A DNA stretch of 64,000 nt from Casuarina equisetifolia. Lineage: Eukaryota; Streptophyta; Magnoliopsida; Fagales; Casuarinaceae. Every line of letters starts with the position of its first letter. Within the stretch, counting starts at the first letter, position 1. A program made the position numbers and the translations under genes. Under the pieces are notes generated by a model that was given only the letters and a program-made list of their open reading frames with translations, was not told where the DNA came from and ran no database searches. The stretch lies in NCBI GenBank assembly GCA_028551475.1, contig CM052356.1, positions 11,931,884 to 11,995,883 on the forward strand. The letters are read 5' to 3'. Below are positions 25,601 to 36,500 of this stretch, piece after piece.

Positions 25601-26020
25601 CTATTCATATAGGAAACGTAAACTTTGGTGATCCAATTTGTTCCAAAATGGTGCCCTAGTAAATAATGTCACCATCGTTGAACAACAATAACTAATGCAA
25701 ACAGCTACTTTTTGTAAGTGGAGAGAGTGAGATTCCAACCATGTAAAACCTTGATAATCATGTTGCATTAAAATAGCCTTGATGCCCATGCTTGATGCAT
25801 CACAAACAATCATGAACAGTTGTTGGAAGTCGGGTAAGACTAGTGTTGGAGACTGTGTAACTACTTCCTTGAGATTGACAAAAGCTTTTTTGAAAGCTTT
25901 AGACCAAGTAAATCCATCTTTTTTAAGTATCTTGAATAACATAACAGCAAGCTTGCTAAAATTTTGAATAAACCGACGGTAATAGTTGGCTAATCCTAGG
26001 AAGCCACGCAACCTTTTCAT
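25601..26020 (-). pseudogene. gypsy RT thumb and RNase H (decayed)
   Basis: A minus-strand open stretch starts RLRGFLGLANYYRRFI (RT connection), continues with a FTWSKAFKKAF motif and LVLPDF, then the RNase H start IVCDASSMGIKAIL-Q. The usual GVGAVL is changed, and the rest of RNase H is out of frame. Confidence 0.85.
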
Positions 26021-26215
26021 GAATTGTTTTTCCCTAATCCAATATTGCCCTTACTTTATCTTAATCCATAGATACCCCTTTAGTGGACACCATGTGTCCA
26101 AAAAAAAAAGAACTTCATTGCACACAAATTCACACTTAGTTCCTTTGACAAATAATGCATTATGGTAAAGGGGAGATAATACCTTACCGAAGTAGATTAA
26201 ATGATCACTCCAGTT

Positions 26216-26640
26216 CTAGTTATATACCAAAATGTCATTAAAGAAAACCAAGACTAATTTTCTAAGAAAATGTTGAAATATATCATTCATTAATGATTGA
26301 AATATAGAGGGTGCATTAGAAAAACCAAATGGTATTACCAAGAATTTATAATGGCCAATATGAGTTCTAAAAGTTGTTTTGGGAATATCCTCTAGGTGAA
26401 TATGAATTTGATAATATCTAGAACGAATATCCAATTTGAAAAAGATGTTAGCCCCATGAAGCTCATCCAATAATTTATTTACTATGGGTATAGGAAAATG
26501 ATCTTTCATTATGTTTTTGTTTAACTCTTGATAGTCAATGCAAAGGTGCCAAGACCTATCTTTTTTTTCTTTTACTAACAATACTGGGGATGAAAAGAGG
26601 TTGACACTTGGACAAATAATGTCAAAATTGAGTAGTTCTT
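26216..26640 (-). pseudogene. gypsy reverse transcriptase (FFND box)
   Basis: The minus-strand reading has LVKEKKDRSWHLCIDYQELN, FPIPIVNKLLDELHGA, FKLDIRSRYYQI, KTTFRTHIGHYKFLVIPFG and a final LVFFNDILVY. The catalytic F-F-D-D is FFND, so an essential Asp is lost. Upstream the frame is closed by stops near 26640. Confidence 0.9.
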
Positions 26641-27012
26641 ATACAATTTTCTCGATTTTCCTTTTTTTTTAGAAAATGGGTATTGATAAGGCTGAACCCA
26701 CATTGCTTTATTTGAGTTCAATAATGGGATCCAGATGGTCATAAGACCATGGTGGTGGCACTACATTCTTGAAATATGGACTCAAAATTGTACAAAACTT
26801 TTCTCAACTCATGAATGCAGTTGGTGTCGTTCCCTAACAACTTTAAATCCATAATTTTACAATTAATGATTTTTAGGACATGTGATGGTTCCATAAACAT
26901 GATACACATCAATAAGCCAAAATTTTCTTTTAATAATTCTTACTGCATCTCTCCACATTCAATGAGTCGATGGGGAAGGGTTGGTCCCCTATGTAACATG
27001 ACTTTTTGGTCA

Positions 27013-27330
27013 TTAATATGGAATTCCATTTTCAATTGTGTAAAATTCTAAATGATGGGACCAAGAGTTCGTAACCATTGAGTCCCAAGCACCACATCCA
27101 CCCCATCTAATGGAAGGACGTAAAGATAAAAAAGGAATGCAATCCCTTAAATTAATCTTGATGCCTTCATAGATTTCTAGGCTGGTAATCGAATCCCCGT
27201 TAGCAACTTTGACATTAAAAGTTTTGCCATATTGCACCTTTAACCCCAGATATCTGACTAAGGCCTCATTCACAAGCCTTCAATTTAAAGTCTCCTAAAT
27301 CACCTATGATGCATATAGTTTAAAAAGAAT
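27013..27330 (-). pseudogene. gypsy aspartic protease region (decayed)
   Basis: The minus-strand reading at 27273-27130 carries the protease flap and C-terminal side (NEALVRYLGLKVQ, then VKVANGDSI). Just upstream at about 27335 a degraded catalytic motif reads N-G-C-D-S-F in place of the D-S/T-G type start. Confidence 0.6.
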
Positions 27331-27975
27331 CACAACCATTGATGGAATTTAACAAAATTTAAGGTGCTTCCAACTCTATAGATGGTTCAATAATAGATTC
27401 AATTACACCTCAATGTCGCGATCCAAGAGCTTCAATTAGAAAAACTCGTTTATAGTGATGCCTAGGAGTAAAGTGCTTATCATAATGAAAACAAAGGCCT
27501 CTAGCCTTTCTAGCAACAATTTCATCTAAAGATAGCTTATGAACAAGTAAGTTAGGAAAAGAAGTCACAGCAACGGAAGAGTTCAGTTGTCTACTCAATG
27601 TGGTGGAATAGCTAACAAGATGATTAGCCTCGTATAACTGAGCCAACCCCACAACAATAAAGAGAGTGGATGGTTGTCAACCTTGAACATCCATGCGGAG
27701 GGCATCCTTTAATCCAAACATAAATAAGCAATTTGTTGCTGAATAGATAGCTTGCCAAAATGGAGGATCAACTTGACAAAAGTCGTATAGAAATCTTCCA
27801 CAAAACTACTCTGCTTGAGTCAAACTAGGTCGCCAAAAAAGGATTAGAAGTGTTTGGTGCCAAAATGCTCCCTCAACTTTTTAGAGAAAATGGTTTAGGA
27901 AATATCTAACCTAACAAACTCCTTATGGAATAAATAGTACCAAATTTGAGCATTACCATTAAGATGCCATGCTGC

Positions 27976-28290
27976 TCATCCTAACCAAACGTCTGGATTG
28001 ACATAACCATCGAAATGGGGAAAATTCATTTTGACATCGAGTAAGCGCCTCCCACTAGAATTAAGTTGTTGTTTTCCCTCGCCAAACCGAGAAGATTGAC
28101 CATTTTCCATATAGTGGGGACTAGGAGGAGAGCAAGAATGAAAAAAGGTAGAGAGTTGGTGTAAACTCTCAAGAATAACATTGAACTTGCGATTATCATT
28201 AACTTCCTTGTGGGTGAAATCAGCCTCAAGTTTCTCAAAGTGAGCATCTACCATGTTAGGATTGAGAGACGCCGATACCACTTTATTACA
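27976..28290 (-). pseudogene. gypsy gag fragment
   Basis: The open reading runs from inside the 5' LTR through the primer-binding site into gag. It includes a KMNFPHFDGYVNPDVWLG segment, the conserved P-F-x-G-x-D/N-P-x-x-W-L start of the plant gypsy gag (retrotrans_gag) domain. The part upstream of about 28270 is LTR sequence, so the apparent Met at 28398 is not a real start. Confidence 0.75.
28271..28280 (-). other. Primer-binding site of gypsy element
   Basis: TGGTATCGGC on the minus strand matches the first bases of the tRNA-Met complement (TGGTATCAGAGC) with changes. It lies 11 nt inside the 5' LTR end, somewhat further than usual. Confidence 0.6.
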
Positions 28291-28291
28291 A

Positions 28292-28621
28292 TGTTGAACC
28301 ACAGATTGTGTTAAGGGCCCTTCAAGAGCATAATCAACCCACACCTTGTGCCCCTTGCCCTGTTGACTACCACTTATGGTGTTAAGCTTAAGAGGCAATG
28401 TAAAAGAAAAGGAATGCGGGAGAATTTACTACTGAAATGTAAAATTACAATCAATTTCAAGCTGCCTTTCAATACAAAAGACATCCATATTTAAACTATA
28501 CAACCAAATCTTAAGAATGTTCTCATCTACTAAGTCAATAATATCCCTTTTTGGCCATGTCCGCCCCAATGACAATTAGATTATCTAGGCACCTCATTAG
28601 CCTAGCCAGTGGATAGTCACA
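28292..28621 (-). repeat. 5' LTR of gypsy element (330 bp)
   Basis: Direct-repeat partner of 23865-24146, starting TGTGACTATCC and ending TTCAACA on the minus strand. It retains an internal segment lost from the 3' LTR. Confidence 0.9.
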
Positions 28622-28714
28622 CATTTACTAATCTTTAATACTTCAAGCTTTTGTTGGTCTAAATAAAATATCAACTCAAAGTTATTGCATACCAATATCC
28701 ATTTCATTTAGGTG

Positions 28715-28830
28715 TCCCTGTTAACTTAATGGCAAAAGGCCAAGGAGAAGGTCAAGGAGTCTTTAACCGTCCATAAAGTTAAGGGTTCGAAACCCTTTCC
28801 TTTTCTCTATGTATGTACATTAAAAAAAAT
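28715..28830 (+). mobile_element. tRNA-derived SINE candidate
   Basis: It has a box-A-like TAACTTAATGGC at 28722-28733 and a perfect box B GGTTCGAAACC at 28784-28794, spaced about 50 nt apart. A C/T-rich region and an A-tail (taaaaaaaat) follow at 28820-28830. The spacing and tail fit a SINE. It does not fold as a complete tRNA: the acceptor and anticodon arms are not recognisable, so a functional tRNA gene is unlikely. Confidence 0.5.
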
Positions 28831-29560
28831 GAAATCTAACTCATTTAAAAGATTAACCTGGGATTCCTAATAATTTTTTTAATATAATTCTGTCATGCTT
28901 TGTAATTATTGAGACAAAAAACCTAAACCCTTTACTACAAAATTTCATAAGCTCATAATAGCCCACCATGCTTCATAACTAATGCTTGTGGCTTATTATA
29001 GTCCCATTTTGGTGTTTGGGCATTCCATTGGCCCCATTGTGGCATTTGTGCTTCAATTTAGCCTCTTTGTGATTAGAACCTAGGATATAAGATTGACTTT
29101 GATATTATTTATTATATAATTCAATCATTAAGTCAAAATACTTAAGTTTAAAGGCTAATTTTTATATATTTTATTTGTTAGGTTGTTTTGCTAGAAGTAT
29201 TATTGTAATCATATCAACATGATGGCATTAAACAAGCCACGCCTAAGCCATTTAGGTGTACAAGCTTTTGGTTGCTTGAAAGCCCCAATTTTTTTTTCTT
29301 TAGTCAGGGGAAGGGGGGATTTAAGGGAATTTTATTGGGATAAAGGGAAGCTTAAGCCCACATCACTTGTGTGGAAATCCCCCTTGGAGCCACCAAGCTA
29401 GGTGAATTAAAGAGGGCGAGGTGGGGATTTAAAGGGACTTGGATTACTAAGTCCCAAATGTTGATTCTTCTTTATTTATCAATCATCATATTATAACATT
29501 TTTATTCTTATTCATGTTGATGATATTATTTTAATCGAATCCCTTAATGCTCCATTATCT
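28831..29560. other. AT-rich spacer, nothing identified
   Basis: No conserved motif was found. A short open stretch on the plus strand (29219-29401) shows no domain. Confidence 0.5.
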
Positions 29561-29569
29561 ACATGAATA

Positions 29570-30030
29570 ACCACTCTACAAAACGAATTTACCATTACGA
29601 ATAGTTACAACACATAAACATACATGACAATGATCCGTTACAAGGATAAGAAGTTTGACTTAATTTATGCATGATGTACGGATAAAGATAAGGATATGCT
29701 AGACATCCAAAAGTACAAAAGTAGGATATTAGAGGGGTATTACCAAATAATTTTTGCCATGGTGACAAATACTTTAAATTTGGCATACATAGTTTATTAA
29801 TAATATTGTTGTTTCAAAAGTAGAATGTAGAATTTCAATGGCACTTTGGCATGATGTAACATTGAAGGCCTAGTTTCTATAAGATGATTTTTTTTTTCAG
29901 CATATTCATTTTAAAATAGGGTGCAAGGGCTTGATATTCTGTCTAATGCCCAAACTTTGCAAGAGTTGGCGGAAGAGAGTTGATAGAAATTTAGTTGCAC
30001 TATCACATTGGATGATTCTTATTTTTGAAA
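29570..30030 (-). pseudogene. copia integrase fragment
   Basis: The minus strand gives, from high to low coordinate, a scrap with Q-C-D-S-A-T-K-F-L (the decayed Q-S-D-x-G-x-E-F motif, about 30000-29970), then LPLEF/W-like material near 29850. Next is a continuous stretch (29786-29600) with NLKYLSPWQKLFG, FCTFGCLAYPYLYPY and HKLSQTSYPC, the GKP / FGC-C-YP / H-KL-P-S-PC-F-GY part of copia integrase. No other copia domain is found nearby, so this is an isolated fragment. Confidence 0.7.
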
Positions 30031-30039
30031 ATATTTTGT

Positions 30040-32500
30040 TTTCTATTAATTTGTACTAATTTGAATGCATTGAAATATTAATCTCTTGTTTTAATGGAAA
30101 AAACTACATAAATTTTGAAATAATAGACGAAAGTAATATAATATTTATTTCCATAAGATGATTTTATAGGTAAGCTTCCATATATTAAAATAAATTAGGC
30201 CTAGAGGGGCTTGAGATATATTTTGTGCAAAGGATGGCTTTGTCTTTTGCTTTTTCTGATATTACATGCCCCACAAGAAGTGGATGCTTTTATAGTAAAA
30301 GTTGTCACCAAGAACGTAGGACGGAGTGGGGAAGAAAATCAAAGTTTGTTGGATTATGTTGGTTCCATTTGATGAGTGCATGGAATAATGGAAGCGTGAG
30401 CATGGGGAGCAATAAAGCGGAAATTTGTAATGAAGAAGAGATTGGTAAGCTATGGGAGAGAGAAAGAGACGAAAGAGAGAATGCCATTATTTTGGCAAGT
30501 AAGTTATGAAGAAGGTATAACAAAACTCATCTAAAATAAAAAAAAAAAACAACTGAAGCTGAACCTTCAAAGAGAGTAAATTAGACCCCATGTTTGACTA
30601 ATATAACCCATCTTCCATGGGAACACCTTCTTTCACATTAGACTTCGCAACTTCCATGGCAAATCTTTCTTGAAGAATACTCCGCAACTTCCACAGCAAG
30701 TCTCTCTTGAAGATTTATGAATGCAAAAGCTGATAATTCTTACGAAGGCTCTTCACATCACAACATGTAGTGAATAAGAAAAATTGCCTATATGGGTTTT
30801 TTGATTTTTTTTTTCCCCATATGGGGAATTGGGGGACGAACACTGTTACTATCAGTAACTTGGTAATTTTTGTTGTATAGCGTCAGGTTGGAAAGGCCAC
30901 TAGTGGCGGCAATAATGTAATTGGCAGGTCCGAAATCCTGGGACTAATCAAAATTAGACAGCACTGATGGTGGTGAAATCGCAATAAAGTGGACCTATGG
31001 GTTGTTGTGTTGGGTCTGGGCCTGGTGATACCATTCTCGGCAACTATTGGACCGATGACCATATTCAGGAACATATTTTTGAAGAAGGTACGTTCTTGTT
31101 TGAAACTCGAAGCAGCGAGAATTGTGGATGAATGTAAGTGACGTTCTTCAAATCTATAGTTGTGAACTATCCAATCAAATTGGTAAAAAATATATTTGTA
31201 ATCGTAATGACTTACACGCAAAACTAGAGCACATGCATAATGTTGGAGATCCAACAGTGAAAGCAAAAGATTCAGCGGCGATGAACATGCTTTCCTTGTA
31301 GGTCACATGGCAATCCGAAAATCAATGGCTTATGAACAACTTTATTTTCCTTTCAAGTAAAAACAAATAACTTAGGAATTCTTGTCAATTCATTCAAAAG
31401 GACAGAACATCTATTGAGACGTTATAGGGAAAAACGTCCTCTGGTTACAAGTTACACAAAAAGCTGCCTTTGGTTTCTCTCCTCTCTGCTACTCAAGCTT
31501 ACGGTACGATCCCAGTTCTAGACCCCTATCATCAGTTACCTATATAGATTTTGATGGAACAGAAGAATATCTAAATATGATTGTTAATGTGTTTGGTGGT
31601 TCCAATAGCCAATTAAATATAATATATTTATTTATTTATTTATTTATTTTATTGTTGCGACTTTAGGGGTCAAAATAGGGTGAACCCCGCGGGAAGTTGC
31701 TGTAAAAATTATTAAGGCAGTCCAAGTTAACGTAACAAGATGAAGACGTACTCTGGTTGAGGTGCTGCGAAGAAACAGAATGAATCATGTTCTGACTATG
31801 TATTTTTCTAACAGGTCTGATGATTTGGTCAACTTGTGCTGTTACTATCAAAGACTAGAGTATTTTTTCAAAGAAAAGAAAAGAAAGAAAGAAAGAAACA
31901 GAATGAATCAATGCAATAAGTCAAATACATGGTCGTTTTATCAGTTTCCTCTCCACCCAATGTCATTGCACTTTGGAAGTTGAATTAAACCCAAATAACC
32001 AAGGAGAAAACCCGGTCAAAAGAGAGAGACTTGCTTTTACGATTTGGGGAATCAGCGCAAAGACAATGCAAGACAGTCGAATACTTTTGATTCGAAAAAT
32101 TTAAGCCGTTTGAATCTAAAAATGGCGTTTACAAAGAAAGAAGGTGCAATTAGTTCTTGTCATGTGATTAACTTTGAGAAGTCTTTCATCAGAGGTGTTG
32201 TCTTGCTTCGTAAATCCAACTCTAGAAATCAATTTTTGGTTTGGTGATTGAGTCTATTTGCTATTGATATTCTCTATACTTGTTTGAAAAATTAATTTTG
32301 CATCATCATATGTTAAGATTGAGTTGATTTTCATCAATACTATACTGTGCTAGGATTTGCAAGTGTTAGGGCGTTTGTCCGAAATTTTTGGAGCAAATTT
32401 TGTATCTTTGATTAGAGTATTTTTAAGTGCAATATTGCGTATCTTGAACTCTCAGTTTGCCTGTACTGTTTGACTAAGGACCCAACAAATTGTTGAATGT
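30040..32500. other. Intergenic DNA with microsatellites; no gene identified
   Basis: It contains a TTTA microsatellite (31624-31650) and a GAAA-type purine repeat (31866-31897). A hydrophobic reading on the plus strand around 30985-31140 (with a VVLGLGLVIPFSATIGPM stretch) ends at a stop and has no detectable exon partners. I do not assign it. Confidence 0.4.
31624..31650. repeat. (TTTA)n microsatellite
   Basis: About six consecutive 4-bp TTTA units. Confidence 0.9.
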
Positions 32501-32529
32501 TTTCTTAAGTAGCTTCAAGAGGGACTTTC

Positions 32530-33060
32530 CGTGCTAGTGGATTACTATTTCTTCGGTTTGTCGACGAACCCTTAGTTCTATTACTGGTGGCAATCTAGGG
32601 TGCGCGACTTCTTTAGCTGTTGGCAAGGGCGGCAGGGAGGACTGGACTTGAGTTGTCAAGCCAACATGTTTCTTTAAGCAAGAAACACGAAAAATAGGTT
32701 GAACTCTGGCTTTGTGATGTGGATGCACTTTGTCTGTCAATTTAGGCCAAGTTCTAGAGGGCATTTTGCTACCAAAGTCGTTGATAAGGTTGCAACTTGA
32801 GATAAACAAAGTTGCCTTTGCTGAGTTGCACACGCTACTTCTTATTATCTTAAACCTTTTTCATTTGTGATTGAGCCCATCGGAATTGATTCTTGTGCTC
32901 CTTCAATGCTTGGTCTATGTCTTCTGATAGCTTTTCTATTGCTCCAACCTGTACCATTCCAAGGACATATGCAAGAAGAGTGGGAGGCTGTGGCCATACA
33001 CAATCTTATAAAGGGTATGCTTGGTTGATCCGTGTATACTCTAATTGTAGCAAAACTCCG
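32530..33060 (-). mobile_element. Ty3/gypsy integrase C-terminal fragment
   Basis: The minus-strand reading near 33010-32890 has a YGHSLPLFLHMSLEW-type sequence, the decayed 'VYGRPPP-L--Y-PG' gypsy motif. At 32740-32640 it has ARVQPIFRVSCLKKHVG followed by a Pro-rich LP-LP, the 'VHPVFHVSCLKKHVG' signature after the integrase core. Frames are broken. No RT or LTR belonging to this fragment was found. Confidence 0.75.
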
Positions 33061-33129
33061 CCCACAATAGTTATTACAGCCAATCTTTTTGGTTACTGCA
33101 ATTGTTAAAACCAAATTCTTCATATTCCT

Positions 33130-34860
33130 GCCACGTCAACACAATTGCCAAAACAACACCTATCGACACTGACATGTCAGCATCAATTAAACATATTAAA
33201 CTTTTCAAGAATGATGTGAACGGGGCGCACATCATCATCAAGGTCGAGCTTAACAAAAACTGCAAGTGTCATACAGGAAATCAATCTTCGGTAAGGAATC
33301 TAAAGAGAAGGTTTTCAAAATCACCAACCATAATCACACAAATAAATTCAGAGAAGTAAACCTTTCCCAATCCCACCAAATCTGATTGCCACTGTATTTG
33401 TTTTTTCAAATGCTTTACCAATATACATGGTAGATCCATCAATGACTGCTTTTGATTCTATTTTAGCTTTTCTAGTTTAGAAGTTTTGTTTTCTCTTATA
33501 AGTTAGACATTCTCTGTATGTACAAACTATCAAATTCAAGAATATCATTCCAATATTGTTATTTGTGTTTTGCCTTAGGGGTTATATATATATTAGGGCT
33601 TTTGGCTTTAGGGTTTTTCTTTTTTAATTTTATCTTATTCTAAGAATTATTCAATTCTGATCCTACCCATGCAGAAATAGACACTTAAAATAGCCGCGCA
33701 ACACCCACTTGCAAATGGAAAGAGTGTATCTAATGGGCGGGAAGATGCAGCTAGTCCTCTATTTTCTTCGTAGTTTGTCCTTTGAGTTAGGATGTCCTTA
33801 GACATAGTTTTCCCATTGTACCAATAGAAAATTGAATCAATCAAAAGAGAATTTCTCCAGTTTACTCTCAGGAACATAATCCTAGTTCAAATGTCCACTC
33901 ATTTGTTGCTGGAAAGAAAAAAAAATATTATTCTAGTTTCTCCACGCTTAGGGCGAAACGGTTTTTTGGATACCGTTGTGCACCTTACATTGCTTAAATC
34001 TTACTCTCGTGTTTTTCTATATATGAAAAAGTGGACTTATTCCCTATAAGTGGGTTTCAAAGAGGAAAAGTATTGTCATTATTAATAAAAAAAATATAAA
34101 TTCTTACATAAAATGAGAGCTCATGTAGAAAGTGCGCAACAAAAGTGATTTGCAAGGGATGTATTACGGACATGAGTTGGCAAGCCCTGAGTAGAAATTG
34201 TGCAACAAAAAGTTTGCTAGAGGATGCGTTACCCTTAGGTAGGAAGCTCATATTCAACATTATCTCAACGTAATGTGTTAAGACTTATGTGGATTCAACA
34301 TTACTTAAAACCTATTAGAAATTCTCTTTAAAATAAAATAAAATAAATCTTTTATAAATTAATTTCAAGAAATAAAAAGATTTCTAACATTCGATAGAAT
34401 ATCTGAATATTTATTCAATAATATCATTGCCTCAAGCACATGGAGGCCGGTTATTCTTTAAGATTTGGTGAACTATTCCCACGTTATTCAAATTAATAAA
34501 TCATCCCTGCATGTAACATGTTGAATCTTTTATAGCAGTCAACCTCGAAAGTCAACTAAATATGCGACTATCCATTTCAAGCTATCCTTTATTTGTGGGA
34601 TAATGAATGGTAAATAGGAAGCAAAGTAAGCATTGTCTTAAGAATTTGGTAACTGCACATGCAGTAGTAGGAGGAGCAATACAACCAAGATGTTTAACGT
34701 GACCTTAAGAAGAAAGTTATGAATTTTTTCTTTTTTTTGGGGGGGGCCTGATTTCTTGGTTATTTAGAGAACAATTCTAGCCCAAGAAACATTTACACTC
34801 AAGAAAAGGAAGAGAAGAAAAAACAAGAAACTACCTTAATTATTATAAAATCTGCTCCAC
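33130..34860. other. Intergenic DNA, no gene identified
   Basis: AT-rich. A TATA-like run (tatatatatat) at 33583-33593 is followed by 'ttaggg' repeats interrupted by other bases (33595-33617), but no coding sequence follows. It may be an LTR or promoter relic. Confidence 0.4.
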
Positions 34861-34871
34861 GATCCTCTCTC

Positions 34872-34879
34872 TATATAAA
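34872..34879 (+). promoter_or_regulatory. TATA box of the WEMQPG-motif gene
   Basis: TATATAAA preceded by a CTCTCTC pyrimidine patch, 120 bp before the ATG at 34999. The expected transcription start is around 34905-34910, giving a ~90-nt leader. Confidence 0.7.
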
Positions 34880-34998
34880 CATACCCGGCCACCACAGAGG
34901 CTTGCAGGGGCCAAGTGTAGAGATATTCATAACCATCATATTGAATTCCCGGAAAGCCTAACAACGAAGACGAAAACCATTGATTTAGTAAAGGGAAA

Positions 34999-35589
34999 AT
35001 GGATCCCGAGCGTCGAATGGGTGCAAAGACAAGATCTTCTTTGCTTCAGGGAGATGAGTTCTTCCACAAGATTCTTTCGCGGAATTCTTCTTTGGGCTGT
35101 TCTTCTCGTATCTATTACTGCCGAAGCGCTGAAGGTGTTCCCTTCCACTGGGAAATGCAGCCTGGGACACCCAAACATCCGCAAGATGATGATATAATCC
35201 CCCCGCTCCGCCGTCCACCAGCTGTGAGTAGTTTAGACCTACCCAAGCCATGCTTCGAACAACCCAAGGCGCAATCATGGAGAAAGCTTAGGTTTTGGAA
35301 GAAAAGAAAGACAAACAAGCCAAGTAAGAATGTCAACGCACGGTTTCGGGAGAGCCATGACTGCCCGGATAGATTTGAGAAGTTCGAATCCTGTAGCTCT
35401 GACTCTGAAGTTATGGCATCTGCAAGGATTTCAAGCTCCTCATCCTCCTCGTCTGTGTCTTTCTCAACTTTTCCTTCTTTGCAGTCATCGAGATTGCAGA
35501 GTGCCGGCAGGGATTCATTTCATGGATCTTTCAGTTGCAGCCCTTGGAATATGACTTCAATTCTAATTTCAATTGGGAGGCGAGGTTGA
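34999..35589 (+). CDS. WEMQPG-motif (DUF688-like) plant protein of unknown function
   Basis: A single open frame of 196 aa with a TATA box upstream. The hallmark is GVPFHWEMQPGTPKHP at residues 46-61, the conserved short motif of a plant-specific family usually labelled DUF688 or 'hydroxyproline-rich-like'. Downstream is a basic cluster (WRKLRFWKKRKTNK, residues about 94-107) that could act as a nuclear-localisation signal, then a serine-rich low-complexity stretch (about residues 132-160). Small members of the family are intronless, as here. The biochemical role is unknown and I do not assign one. The start codon is chosen because it is the first ATG after the TATA box; a second Met occurs at residue 7. 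A chance frame at 35330-35554 overlaps it and is ignored. Confidence 0.9.
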   Translation: MDPERRMGAKTRSSLLQGDEFFHKILSRNSSLGCSSRIYYCRSAEGVPFHWEMQPGTPKHPQDDDIIPPLRRPPAVSSLDLPKPCFEQPKAQSWRKLRFWKKRKTNKPSKNVNARFRESHDCPDRFEKFESCSSDSEVMASARISSSSSSSSVSFSTFPSLQSSRLQSAGRDSFHGSFSCSPWNMTSILISIGRRG

Positions 35590-35990
35590 TGTTATGTGAA
35601 TTTGATTTTGTGTTGGTCCATAATCTATAATTCTTGTCTTCTGTCGTGTAATATATCTCAAAGGTTCAGGGGCTATTTATGTGTTCTTGCACTTCTGTTT
35701 CATGTAAGTCTACATAACATACCAAAAACTGGAATCCACATTTAATCTTTCAAAACGATTCCCAGCAACATCAAGTGGTATCCATTGGGCACTAGGGCTC
35801 CGTTCTTCAATTTACTTTAGAAAACTGTTGAGTTACCAATCTGGATGATCCAAGAGAAGTACCAAAAAAAAAATAGGCTCTTCGTTACAGGCATAATTGG
35901 AGGAACTCGTAACTGAATTGGGTGCCGAACTGGCAGGGACCTTATCTTCCAAAGCCATAGAGTAAGATGACTCTTCTCTCGAGTGTAGAC
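35590..35990. other. 3' flank of the WEMQPG-motif gene
   Basis: It holds the presumed 3' UTR and then spacer. No further gene is seen. Confidence 0.5.
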
Positions 35991-35999
35991 TAGCAAACT

Positions 36000-36500
36000 A
36001 ATATGTTTTCATTGGAGGGGGAAAATTGACCTCCCCAGAACAAGTTCAGTTGATTACAAAAGCTGTCTTTTCTCATACAAGACCCGGCTCTTACAAGAGC
36101 CCTTGAACCCTACTATCTAGAGGCTATTCTAGAATACTTCCTGTCACACCTGTTTCTCTCATCTCATGCTCAACCCCATTCCTGGATTAGATATTGATGC
36201 ACTCACCTTCTCTCCATAGCCTCACGTGTATTTATGGTCCTGGAAAATGCTCATAACATTCCTTCCCCTTACAATAACCATGTCCTCAAGGTTATACTTA
36301 AATAGGCGTTGTTTTATGTCTAGCCATCCTTCCCTGGCCTCAGCAACTGTTGACCTGAAATTCTTGTTGTTCTGGCCTTTACAACCCTCCAAATCGTGTT
36401 GCCCCTTTCCCTCCACCATTCCATCTCCGAGTTCAATGGCCAGCTTGGGATTCACATTAACCATTTCCCCCGCCACGTCACCTTTTAATTGGAATTTTTT
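36000..36500 (-). mobile_element. Ty3/gypsy 3' end: pol C-terminus, polypurine tract, partial LTR
   Basis: The minus strand reads REGWLDIKQRLFKYNLEDMV (about 36345-36286), the decayed 'FNLEDKV' end of plant gypsy pol. Then come AAGGGGAAGGAA (polypurine tract, 36259-36270) and TGTTATGAGC, which would be the first LTR bases, at 36258 running toward lower coordinates. No second LTR or upstream pol domains are found, so this is a truncated element. The far LTR end (around 36000) is a guess. Confidence 0.65.

Larger units (their letters stand above)
23865..28621 (-). mobile_element. Ty3/gypsy LTR retrotransposon, both LTRs present, ORFs decayed
   Basis: Two direct repeats flank the element: 23865-24146 (3' LTR) and 28292-28621 (5' LTR). 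On the minus strand both begin TG (TGTTACC; TGTGAC) and end GGTTCAACA. Inside the 5' LTR lies a primer-binding site (TGGTATCGGC, 28271-28280), and just before the 3' LTR is a polypurine tract (GGAAGGGAA, 24147-24155). Between them the minus strand reads gag (about 27976-28260), protease (about 27013-27330), RT (26216-26640), RNase H (25601-26020) and integrase (24360-25250). This is the gypsy order. Each domain is broken by stops or frame changes. No target-site duplication is recognisable. Confidence 0.93.

Noticed and set aside
28260..28398. Met at 28398 as the true start of gypsy gag
   Set aside because: The first third of that frame is LTR and PBS sequence duplicated at 23865-24060, so it is not gag coding sequence.
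28715..28830. tRNA gene
   Set aside because: Box A and box B are present but no cloverleaf arms can be drawn; the A-tail points to a SINE-like retroelement.
30985..31140. Hydrophobic plus-strand reading (VVLGLGLVIPF...) as a transporter exon
   Set aside because: Short, bounded by stops, with no partner exons and no family recognised.
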